Below, one piece after another: positions 37,231-47,539 of a stretch of DNA of 64,000 nucleotides (position 1 is the first letter of the stretch; each line of letters starts with the position of its first letter). The notes beneath the pieces are model-generated. The model did not search any database. It had not been told where the DNA came from and was given only the letters and a program-made list of their open reading frames with translations. The stretch spans positions 1,463,631 through 1,527,630 of the forward strand of contig JABSSW010000002.1 of NCBI GenBank assembly GCA_018902385.1, in the 5' to 3' direction. The position numbers and the translations under genes were made by a program. The DNA is from Physcia stellaris. Its lineage: Eukaryota; Ascomycota; Lecanoromycetes; Caliciales; Physciaceae.

Positions 37231-37900
37231 ACCTGAATCTGTTGCACGACTGTCCGTGACTTGACTATAACTGTGATTGTTCGTCAGTGCCTATGTGCTC
37301 TCAATGCGTATGTGCTCTAGCTGATGCAAGGGCTCCAGATGTCTGTTTCTAGCGGAGCTCTCTCCCCCTTTTAGCCATAACTTCCTCTTCCTCTGGAAGC
37401 AAGACCGGTGAGACGGCGTTTGAATATAACTATGGGGTGAGTTCATTTCTTGAGTATTGAATGAGTGAAAAATTTCTGTCCTCGATGCTCTGTCTGCACC
37501 CGTTTTACTGTCTTTAAGTTCTATACTATCAACAATATCGCGAGTCTTCGCGCATTACTTGCATGCTTGACTTATCTTTGAAATATTAAGGAATCCGGCA
37601 GAGCCCCGAGCTATGCTTTCGATGAGTTATGCATGCTCTACAGACAGCTCTGCCATGGCAGTCAATTGCCCTATTCATTGTGCCTTACATGATGAGGGAA
37701 AGCCATGAAACCGTGCTGCGTGCGAGATCCTCTGTGATCACCACCTTTTGAATGCACGGTTCATGTTCTGCTCTCTGGCAGTTTGCTATGAGACTCATAT
37801 AACGTTAGCCCACGCCAATGCTCGTTGGATTGGGACGATAGCTTATCATGTGGTCTGTAACGGGATGCTTGCTCGCAAGTCTCTGATTCATGCCCGCATA

Positions 37901-38221
37901 CTCAGGTCCTGCCGAGATGCCTGTCAAATGGCCTATATCTCGCAGTTTCTGACCTGCCTGCATGCTAGGATATGACTTCTATTCGTATGCTTCGGTCCGG
38001 ACGAGGTGCCTTGACAATCGGCCTATCCTCGCTTCCGGCTTCTTATTGCATTACATGTGAGAATATATATGAGTCCTGACAAGATGCCTGCGACGGCACT
38101 ATATCTTGCAGTCTATGACTCAGTAGCAACCCCCGATTTTCGTTTACATGCTCAGGTCCTGACGAGACGCCCGCAAGGTGGCCTATATATCTCGCAGTTT
38201 CCGACCGTGCTTGCATGCTAG
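37901..38221. repeat. Array of about four degenerate 50-70 bp repeats
   Basis: The best two units are 37901-37969 and 38151-38221, sharing CTCAGGTCCTG, GAGA.GCC, GGCCTATAT, CTCGCAGTTT and TGCATGCTAG. Weaker units lie at about 37990-38040 and 38071-38121. Confidence 0.7.
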
Positions 38222-38673
38222 AATCGCAGAATTGTGCTCGGTGTCCAGTAGACCACCTCGCTTGCTTGATTCGGCCACACATGCCCTGAGATGCTCTCAC
38301 CAAAGTGCTCGGCCAGGTGCGTTTCACACCGAAGGCCCGGCCAGGAATTGTCTGCATGACGACGTCCCTCCTGTAAGACTTGATGGCACGTAAAGCAGGT
38401 GCACTAAACTCCCAACTTCGTCCTGTTGCCAATGCGAGCGTGACCATACCAGGAGTAGCTAATTCCTGCCTCACAACTGCACACGGGACTTGCGGCAATG
38501 AACGGATCAAGTCATCTATGTATGAGCTTGGGAGCCGTCGTCAATGCCTTCTTTACTTCAGGTTCGTGGATATGCTCCTGCTCAGCCACCCATTGGTCAG
38601 ACTCGAGGATTCGCGCATTACCAGTACTACTATACTCATCGGCGACCACGTCTGGTGCACAACCGAGAGTAGG

Positions 38674-38819
38674 AACGAGATCACCCGCAGGACTAGTTTC
38701 TCGTTGTCAGGAGCCCCCCAAGGGGTCTATAACTCCCCTTTGAAGATCACCCGAAGGATACATAATCTTCCTTTGCTTTCTTCTGTTGATAGGAGTCTCC
38801 CGAAGGACTTATAACTCCT
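38674..38819. repeat. Four consecutive hairpin modules with covarying stems
   Basis: Stem pairs: AACGAGA (38674-38680)/TCTCGTT (38699-38705); GGAG (38710-38713)/CTCC (38733-38736); GAAGAT (38742-38747)/ATCTTC (38765-38770); AGGAGT (38791-38796)/ACTCCT (38814-38819). Loops share a C-C-C-x-x-A-G-G core with a possible short inner stem. Stem sequences differ while pairing is kept. See the findings. Confidence 0.6.
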
Positions 38820-39040
38820 CTATGGCTTGACTTTTGCATTACTGCTTGGGTCACACCGAAATGATCTGAAGGAGCACTATAGCCGTGATCTTCGCATCTG
38901 GTAGGCTCGAATTGATCGAGACGTCTGCAGGGACCGTCGCAAAACGCCCGATTGCCTCGAGGTTCCGATGATACTATGACCAGAATAGAATGCTATGATC
39001 TCCAATAGAGCCAAACCCATACGAGCTCATTGTTCAAAAT

Positions 39041-40720
39041 GCGCTTCATGTTGAGCCGTATTCTTGCTATCGGGTACTCGTACGAATACAACAAAGAGCA
39101 TATCCTGACTATAGGTGATAGAACCAACTGATTCTTCCGGCTCGATGTGCTTGAAACGGTTTATGGCGGAGAGATTTGCATTGAAGAACGCCAAAACCGG
39201 ATTTGGCCGATGTTTTCACCTCGACCTTGCTGCACTCATGCGGTCTCGCGAAATCAATTGATGATAACGCCAGCAGAGCCTGTCGTATCGGGCTCATTGC
39301 TGCTATTGCTCGTATAGCAATTCATTTCGCTGCATCTGCACACCCATTGAGAAGACGACGAAGCTATTTCTGCTCCCGTGTCTGCACACCCATTGGGGAG
39401 ACGAGCTCAAGAAGTCTATACTATAAACTATATGACCGTATTGTCTGGATACACTATGACGTATAGTTCTAGACGTTTCGTCAGGGATCTATATTGCAGT
39501 TGAATCAGCGAGACAAAGGGTAGATGTACTCAACAGCCTATGGCTTGTTCTAACGCCGTTTTGTTCTTATGTTTTGCTGTCTGTTGTAGCTTGCTTGCTC
39601 TGTGCGAAGCCTGTCGCATGCGGCATTCATATAACCTCGCATAGATGGTGAGCCTTCGCCGAGCAGTCGAATGATATCGTCGACGTCGCTTGTGCTCATC
39701 ATTTGCTCTACGCGGAGCCTGTTGTACGGATCATATGATCTATCCAGATTGCGATCTTCGCCGGGCTCTATGATCTTATGAATGCAAAGCCGTCGCCGGG
39801 CTATAATGGCCAAGTAATCCCTAGGGGCGAAGCGGTAGAATTGACGCCTTCGCCGGACGAGTGGCAGGACCGAAAGGTCTGACAAGAGTGTTCTCGATGC
39901 TTGTACAGCATACCTCCTTATCTTGCTTCAGGCCGGGTAGGGCTATTCCCTCTGTCATTCAGATAGACCCTCAATGCTGTTAGCCATCTTCCGATAAAGG
40001 AGTAGGTAGGGATATGGGGTGATTCCCTGCTCGGCTTCGAGCCTATTGCATATCGTGACTCATTGCGGGCCCGCCAGACATATCGCATGCCCTTTCAGGC
40101 CTATTGCATGCTCAGCGAGCAGATTGCATGTCCGTCAGGTCCATGATTCGTATGCTTTCTATTAACACTTCGGCATATGCCTTCGATCTCCGGTAAGGCT
40201 GGGCCAATGCGGGCTCATTGCTCAGGCTGCGCCTCATGTGGAGTCGTATTCTCGCTACCGAGTACTCGTACGAATACAACGAAGGATCTGTCCTGGTTAC
40301 AGCGAGTAGAATCAACTGATTCTTCGGGCTCGATGTACTCGAAACGGTTTATGATGGAGAGGCTTTGCATCGCAGAATGTCAAGACCGGATTTGACCGAT
40401 ATATTCACCCTGGCCTTGATGCATCTCGGCGGTCCTACGAAATCGATCGATTCCGGCCGCTTCTATAAGCATCTGCAGCTGTCCTTGTTCGAGGGTGTTA
40501 CTCGTACGAAGTAGACGTCATAGGTCTGAATTGACTGCTGTTTAAGACTGCAGCCTCGTTGCTAGGAACCTGGGGCGAAACTGCTCGAGTTCAGTAAGCC
40601 ATTACATTTCAGACTGACCTCTCTATTGCAATCAGCCATGCACGGCTTCTTGCGACAATGCCTGGTGATAATGCCAGCAGAACTCGTCGTGGGGGGCCCA
40701 TTGCTGCTATCGCTTGTTGT
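39041..40720. repeat. Diverged internal duplication
   Basis: 39041-39310 and 40229-40450 share GTACTCGTACGAATACAAC, AACTGATTCTTC, GAAACGGTTTATG and TCCTACGAAATC-like landmarks in the same order. The last part of the first copy (GATAA.GCCAGCAGA..C.GTCGT) reappears at about 40666. The element interior is built from repeated modules. Confidence 0.75.
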
Positions 40721-41686
40721 CTATTGGGGCCTCCTCTATGCGGTGTGGACTTGCCCGGAGGTGGCCAATTGGTCCAATTGTTGTTTCCTCCATGGCCAGC
40801 TTCTGCGGGACCAACATCTTCTTTGTGGAGCAATATGGGTCTCTTGGAGTGCTTCAAATGCATTCCTGCTGTGTGCATTGACAGCTCACGTTGCCGAAAC
40901 GTCGACGATACAGTGTATCTTGACTGACTCCTTATTAGTCTTATCGAGTGTGGGTTTCCTACCGTCTTTTTGATCTTGGACTGTATTGCATTCAGGCAGA
41001 CCCGACCCGTGCTCCTATTGGGGCCGCCATATGGTTTCCTGACCAGGACATCCTGCTATGCTTTGTTGAGGCCACCGTCCGACCAGCTATTGACCATGCT
41101 GTTCGTATCCTGGCTCTTGATGGTTCGCAGAGGGAATAGGACGGTCAAGGCCGTTGTTCCTCAATGCTGGGGTATAGAAGATCCATTCTGTATGGGTGCT
41201 CCGGCAAGGTGCGCAGGCTTTTCCAATTGCTTTGACGTTCTTGGCCTGCCATTACTGCTATGGGCAGCCGAGGGCTTGGAATGATTGGCGCTTGTCGCTA
41301 GAGGCGTCAATGAGGCCGAATGGTTGAAGCCAATTGCTGTATGTTGTAGGCTCCTTATCTCGTTGGAGTAGCTTGCTCTCGCAGTTCTGCCTGGAGGCTT
41401 CCTGCTTCTTCAAGCTCGGGCTTGCTCCCTATGCTGAACAATACGGGACAGTGTGATAGTACATTCAGCCTGGATTGCGATACTTAACTGTATGCTGTAG
41501 AGTCCTCATTCTCGGTCTGATGTTCGTCCCAGCTTCCGCAGAGCGTATTCCTCGCTCAGGCGGAGTTTCTCGTTCGGATCGAATCCTGAGGACGTAGTAG
41601 GCGTCCAATCATCGAGGACACTCAACAGCTTGACTGTTGACTATACACGAGTGGTGCTAACCTGATGGTTATTGTAGTTATTAGAA

Positions 41687-41984
41687 TGTAAGGGGCATTG
41701 CACCAGAGATGTATAGCAGAGACAATAGTATGACTAGACTAATAACTGCAGAACTAATTGCCTTGCAGATCTCGCAATATATACTCGTTCTGTCTGTTCA
41801 ATGGTACGAACCCCTGAGCCCCTGCGCATGAGTATCTAGCCGATATGCGATATGGGTGCCGGGTGGCTAGTATGGTGAAACTGGCCGTCTCGTGGGTTGG
41901 TGTTTCGAACCTGCTTGGCCTGGATCCTTGGCAGTCGGGATCCGGCCCGCACTGCCTGCAGGCCTGGACCCTGAGTTTCTTACA
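41687..41984 (-). repeat. LTR (right) of the non-coding LTR element
   Basis: 298 bp, no difference seen from 35875-36172. It is followed by AATGT (41985-41989). Confidence 0.9.
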
Positions 41985-41999
41985 AATGTAAATAAAGAA

Positions 42000-43500
42000 A
42001 TGATTATCATTGAAAATTGCAAAAACATGAAAATTCAATTAAATATTATTAATGTTGAATCGTCGATCAAACGCGTGATTCGTGTCAACGAAATTATTAA
42101 AATATCAATTAAATCAATTTTTACGATTTTTTTCAAATTACGTGAAAAGAATAATTTATTTATTGAACGCGATTTTATGTTCAGATTTTCGCGAATTGAA
42201 CGTTTAAATCAAAATGAAAACGTATTTTTTCATATTATTGATGCACATACAAAAATGATTCAAATTAACAACATCAATTTTGAGAATGTTTACATTTTCA
42301 AAAATACGCGTTTGAAACTCGTACAAAAATACGAAAAAAAAAAATGTTATTTAATTGATTCGAAATACGCTCATTTAATTGTTAATGTTCATAAATTTGT
42401 TTCACGAAATTGATTCAAACAAATTATGAAATTTGATGTTTCGATTTTGATCGTTGACGCGATTATCGCGACTAATTATGAAAATTTGCACGATGCGATC
42501 GCGATTAATTTCGTCGATGCAAATGTCGATTTTGCGTTCAATTTTGCACGCAATTTTAACGATTTTACTGCTGTAAATTCTAATATTAATGCAAAAAAAA
42601 TATTGTTTGTTGAAATTATCGTTTACGATGACGTTAACGCTCGAATTAAATTTGCAAACGTTGCGTTGAACTATTCAAAATTGTAAAACGACAACGAATT
42701 TACAATGAAAATTTCGAAAAATGAATGAATGTCAATTGAATTCAAACTCGACGCGAAAATCGAAACAGCAAAAATTTATTTTTTCGATTTCGCAAATCGA
42801 AAATTTGTTGATGAAATTTTCGATAAATTGCACGTTCAAAATCGCATGAAATACATTAATCAATTCATTTCGCATGATTATTTTGTTTTCGTAATATGAA
42901 AAACAATATTTGAATCAAATGATTCAAAACGCAAAAATCGAATCGTCGTGAATATACGAAAATTAAACAAAATCATTTTAAATCGATTTTTATTCAATGT
43001 TTTTCAATTTGACATTATTTTAATCGTAATCGATTGCAAATTTATATTCGTCTTTGATGTTGCGAATTTTTTTCATCAATAATTGATAAAATTTGCAAAC
43101 AGACATAAGTTTATCGTCGTTTCACATAAAAAACAAAAATAATTTAACGTTGTCGTGATGAATTTCAAAAATTCATCATCATACGTACAGCGACGAATCG
43201 ATTTTATTTTTCGAAATTTTCGCGAATTTGTTCGTGTTTACGTAAACGACATTGTCGTTTTTTTCAATATTTTTGAAAAACATATGATTCATTTACATTC
43301 GATATTCGAACGATTAAATATTTATGAAATTAATTTGTCGTCGAAAAAATCATTTTTCGATTATTTTACGATCGCATTTCTTGATCAAAAAATTGACGTT
43401 TTTGATTTCATTATCGCAATCGACAAGTTGAAAACAATAATCAAATTGAATTTTTTTTATATTTTCAAAAATTTGAAAATCTATTTAAATTTTACAAAAT
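42000..43500 (+). pseudogene. Mutated RT of F
   Basis: After the inserted element, frames at 41990-42413 and 42426-42686 carry the linker. RT landmarks follow: VVNIRKLNKI (about 42950), FIVVSHKKQK then a stop where Trp or Gln precedes FNVVVMNFKNSSSYVQRRID, and the palm motif as VYVNDIVVFF (43250; family Y-V-D-D), then NLSSKKSFF. The first catalytic Asp is Asn. The family is clear; the protein is inactive. Confidence 0.82.
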
Positions 43501-44330
43501 AATTACGAAATTTCGTCGCGTTTTATGTTCAAAAAACGAACGCGTTACAACGTCGCAAAATTTTATTTTTACGTCAATCATCGTTCAACAAAGAAATCAT
43601 TCGCAAAATCTATTCGCAAAAAATTGTAATGAACAATTTTTCAATTGAGAAATTAAAATCATATCGATTATTGCAAAAAACTTTTAACAAAATTTCATTT
43701 TTGATACATTTCAATTTCGATCGAAAATTGTACATCGACATCGACGCGTTTAAACGACGCGAATTCGACGCGATGATTTATCATTTCAAAACAAACAATA
43801 ATTCAGACAAATTCAAGCGTAACGAAATCGAATTCATTTTATTTTTAAATCGAATGTTGAACGAAATCGAAATCAAATATTGATTCATCGAATTCGAAAT
43901 GTGTGACTTAATATGAATTGTCAAAAAAATTCGACATATGATAAAAACAATCAAAAATATCATTGTTGTGTTCACAAATCATGTCGTCAATATTTTTATC
44001 GTTAAACAAATCACGATGAATTCGAACAACATCGATAAATTCAATTTTCGTCTTGTTCGTGTTTCAATTTAGTTGTCACAATTTAAATTGAAAATGAAAT
44101 ATAAATAAAAAAAAAATCATGTTGTTTCGAATGCGTTATCAAAATTAACGTTTGAAAATGAACAAATCGACAAAAATTCAAAAAATAAATTTGATTTGAA
44201 CACATATCATAACGAAATAATCGATTTTTCGAATAATTTCGACTATTACGTTTTTCAAAACATTTTTATTGTTATGTCGAAAAATTTAAAGAAAAAAATC
44301 AAAAACGAATATCAAAACGAAAAAATCTGA
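43500..44330 (+). pseudogene. Mutated RNase H / connection region of F
   Basis: The frame at 43629-43883 includes KISFLIHFNFDRKLYIDIDAF, fitting the RNase H start (family D-A-S). ending NRMLNEIEIKY. Sequence from 43890 to 44330 is poorly readable, with several stops. Confidence 0.55.
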
Positions 44331-44336
44331 CGAAAC

Positions 44337-45580
44337 ATGATCACGATGTTAAAATCGTTGACGATTCGAATGCACGAAAAAAAACAAAATTTGTCGATTC
44401 GAAATTTTCAAATCTCGTCGTCGTTCGAAGACAACGTAACGAAACGAAACGTCAATGAACAAAAAAATGACGATACGAAATTTATATCAAGAAAATTCAA
44501 AACAGAAATCAATTTCGCGTTGAATACGAATGACATTATATATCATGTTGACATTGACACGCGTCGATCGTGTATATTTGTTGTTGTGAAACGCGAAATA
44601 TTTCGTTTAATTCACGATACGAATCAACATTCAAAAGTTCATCGATGTTATGACAAAATTTTCAATACGTTATACATATTTCGATTTTTGCGAAAGATTA
44701 AAAAATACATCGAACATTGTTTTATTTGTCAGAATTCACAAATCAAACGTCATCAATCGTACGAAAAATTCATGTTTATTACATTCGTTTCGCGTTCGTT
44801 TCATATCATTGTCATTGATTTCATTTTAGTTATGTTCGACGAAATGAACATTGTTATGTTCGCAACATGTAAACATTTTCGTCGAATTTCATTGATTTTC
44901 GACAAAAACATTTATGAAACGAAAAAATGAATCAACGCATTATTGAACAAATTATTAATCGTCGATTGAAAAGTGTTTGAAATTATAATTTTCGATCGTG
45001 ATTCAAAATTCATGTCGAATTTTTGACAGATGTTTTTATCAAATTAAACACGAAATTGTTAATTTCAATAACATATTATTCGCAAACGAACGATTCGTCA
45101 AAACGAATCAATCAAATTGTTGAAATTGTTATCAAATATTTCGTCATCGAATTTTCGAACATCGATTACATTTTAATTTTTTGCAATTCAAACACAGTTA
45201 AACAACACGTTTAACATCGTTACAAATTTATCACTCAATGAAATTATATACGAATTCAAAGTCAAAAACGCGATATCAAATTTAATCGAATCTAACACAA
45301 CAAATGTACAGAATTTGTCAGTTCAACGCATGAAATATCAGCGAAAAATTATTGATATTGCGAACTTTGCAACTGTCAAAATCAAGATATATTATGATTC
45401 ACGTCATACTTTTATTCGATTAAAACAAAATGAAAAAATTTATTTACAATTCAACAAAAATTACAAGCTGTTTGACAAATCAAATTCGAAATTATTTCAA
45501 CAACGTTGCGAATTATTTCGAATTTTTGAACGCATCGAACGTTTTGCGTATAAATTGAAATTGTCATCAACGTGACGAAT
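44337..45580 (+). pseudogene. Mutated integrase of F
   Basis: The frame at 44337-44930 contains REIFRLIHDTNQHSKVHRCY and KKYIEHCFICQNSQIKRH, a well preserved HHCC zinc module (H...H, C-x2-C). The catalytic core follows with FHIIVIDFIL and later broken frames. The end (45315-45575) has KIYYDSRHTFIRLKQNEKIY and RCELFRIFERIERFAYKLKL, the usual C-terminal integrase (GPY/F-like) segment of fungal chromoviruses. Confidence 0.8.
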
Positions 45581-45699
45581 TCATCTCGTCGTGTTTATTG
45601 CACAATTCGAATCAACATTTGTTGACGTTGATTTTTACAATCGTTTTCGTTTTCATTATTTTGACTTCATTGAAATTGAAAACGATACGAATCAATACA

Positions 45700-45870
45700 A
45701 ATTTTATGAAATCGAAAAACTAATCGACAAACGTATCAAAAAATACAACAAAATTTTCGTAATTCAATATCTAGTCAGATGAATCGATTATGAATCGAAA
45801 TATAACGAATGACGATTTATTTTCGAATTACAAAATTTTCAGAATTTCATTGAACAATACGAATTTAATC
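45700..45870 (+). pseudogene. Mutated chromodomain of F
   Basis: YEIEKLIDKRIKKYNKI, then VIQYLVR, TGA, IDYESKYNE, TGA, RFIFELQNFQNF. This fits a chromodomain with both conserved Trp codons converted to TGA, exactly as in E1. Confidence 0.75.
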
Positions 45871-46003
45871 ATTCGCAAAATTTTGATGATCGCAACGACA
45901 AAAAAAAAACGAAAAAAAAATAAATTGATGCATGACATGATTACGCATAATGATAAAACATGAAACTTAATGAAAATATTGATTTTTTTTTTGATTGACA
46001 GAT

Positions 46004-46197
46004 TGTTATGACACAAAATCAAATTAAATGATATGAATTTAAATCAAATATTTTGATATGACTTTTGACAAAAATTCTGTCGTCATTTCATATTAAATGA
46101 GTGATGATCAGACAATTGATTCGTATTTATTGTACATAAATTGACATTTTGTCGTTCATAATTTCTAAATCAAAAAATTCACACATTACGCATAACA
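46004..46197 (+). repeat. 3' LTR of F
   Basis: 194 bp, TGTTATG...CATAACA, followed by ATAAA. Confidence 0.82.
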
Positions 46198-46202
46198 ATA
46201 AA

Positions 46203-47458
46203 TGTTGTTAAATAAATAAATTTGAAAAAATAATTTTGTTGATAAACGTTAACAAATGTTCGAACATCGTCGATTAAAACAATGAAAAAATAATTTATTT
46301 TGACGTGCAAAATTCATTTATACAATTCATTCGATTGATTACAATAATTTATCAAATTCATTTGATATCGTTTTATAACAAAATTGATTTTGATTTGTTT
46401 CAATGAATTTTTTGCAATGACAAAATTATTTTGCTGACAAATTTCGCAAATAAAAAAAATATAATTGATTTTCGTTTGCGAAATATCGTAATATTTGTCG
46501 CGTATGATCGATTAAACACGATTTCGATCATCGTGATCGTGATAATTGTGTTCATTCATAACGAATTAATAAATTCATTGAATTTCGACGATTCGTTTGA
46601 ATTCGATTTCTGTTATTCGTTGTCGATTGTGATATTGAAATTCGCGATAATGCAATATATTTTTTTTGAAAACGAATTTTTGTTTGATGCGATTTTTGAA
46701 ATTGCGTTTCATTTGATTAAAAATTGAAAATTGTGAATTTTTCAAATAATAACATATGATAAAAAAAAATTGAAAATTTAATTTGATTTTGTTGTCATGT
46801 TCGAATAAACGTAATCACGTCGTAATTTCAAATTCGATGCGATTGTGAACAATTTTATTCGAATCAAAAATGTAACAATTGTTTCGACGATCGAAAAACT
46901 AAATAATGTTTGAAATTTATTCGAAAAATTGAATGATGTTTGAAATTTGTTCGAAAAATTAAATGATATTTGAAATTTGTTCGAACATTTTAAATTAAAC
47001 AAAATAATAATAACGCGTAAACGTGAATTTGAAAATTATCAATCAAATAATCAAAAATAATCGAACATTCGAAAGTTTCGAAACAAAACGCACATATAAG
47101 AAAATTTGTTCATTTTTCAATTATTGTTGTTTGCGTCATTTTTGTTTTTGTTTGTTGTTGTTTCAAAATTTTGTTTGTTATTTGTAAAAAATCGCGAAAA
47201 CAACGAGATATTTGATTTGTCGAAAATTCGAAACGATTTCGAACGTCATGATTGCAAATGAAAATTCGAAACGATTTTAAACGTTATGATTGCAAAATTC
47301 GAAACGACATCAACGATTTCGATTGCAAATTGCAAAAATTTCAATGTTTTTTTTTGTTTTAATCGTATGCGAAATTTTTGCGAAATAAAAGCAACAATAG
47401 AAAACACGTTGATTTGACAATGAACGAAATAATTTGTCAATAATTTGAAAATTGATCA
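46203..47458. other. AT-rich stretch, no gene recognised
   Basis: Frames of 60-98 residues on both strands match nothing I know. A 30-bp tandem repeat lies at 46892-46981. Confidence 0.6.
46892..46981. repeat. Three 30-bp tandem repeats
   Basis: Units begin CGAAAAA.T.AAT.AT.TTTGAAATTT and lie at 46892-46921, 46922-46951 and 46952-46981. On the minus strand they give NFSNKFQT units. Confidence 0.85.
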
Positions 47459-47536
47459 ATGAACGCGTTTATTGATCAACAAACGTTGATTGGTAAACGA
47501 ACGACGTTGATTGACCAATACTCGTCATTGGTCAAT
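47459..47536. repeat. Short repeats and hairpin at the AT/GC boundary
   Basis: Variants of TTGATCAA and TTGATTGGT recur, ending in a perfect 10-bp inverted repeat ATTGACCAAT (47510-47519)/ATTGGTCAAT (47527-47536) with a 7-base loop. Confidence 0.6.
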
Positions 47537-47539
47537 GAA

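Larger units (their letters stand above)
35875..41984 (-). mobile_element. Young 6.1-kb LTR element without recognisable coding capacity
   Basis: Two 298-bp LTRs (35875-36172, 41687-41984) read identical base for base and are flanked by a perfect AATGT duplication. On the minus strand they begin TGTAAGAAACTC and end CCCCTTACA. The purine run AGGAGGGGG (36177-36185 complement) then sits just upstream of the 3' LTR, and a segment resembling the initiator tRNA-Met anticodon arm (ATCAGGTTA) follows the 5' LTR. Both suggest minus orientation and a Ty1/copia-like class, tentatively. The 5.5-kb interior is GC-balanced, has no frame over 155 residues and no gag, protease, integrase or RT motif on either strand. 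It resembles a LARD (large retrotransposon derivative). Confidence 0.85.
32637..46197 (+). mobile_element. Complete mutated Ty3/gypsy chromovirus F, split by a younger LTR element
   Basis: Its 194-bp LTRs are at 32637-32830 and 46004-46197 (TGTTATG...CATAACA, the left copy ending CATATCA). ATAAA is duplicated at 32632-32636 and 46198-46202. The internal order is gag with a C2HC finger, protease, RT, integrase, chromodomain, all plus strand. The 6.1-kb element 35875-41984 interrupts it after the protease. Without it F is about 7.4 kb, a usual size. F is fully mutated while its insert is not, so mutation of F preceded the insertion or did not reach the insert. Confidence 0.85.

Noticed and set aside
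38043-38510. Minus-strand frame of 155 residues in the LARD-like element
   Set aside because: It is the longest frame there, but it overlaps the degenerate repeat array and shows no gag-pol or other domain.
40609-40973. Overlapping frames of 89-115 residues on both strands inside the LARD-like element
   Set aside because: They have no motif or start context and the interior is repeat-derived; overlapping frames of this size are expected by chance in GC-balanced DNA.
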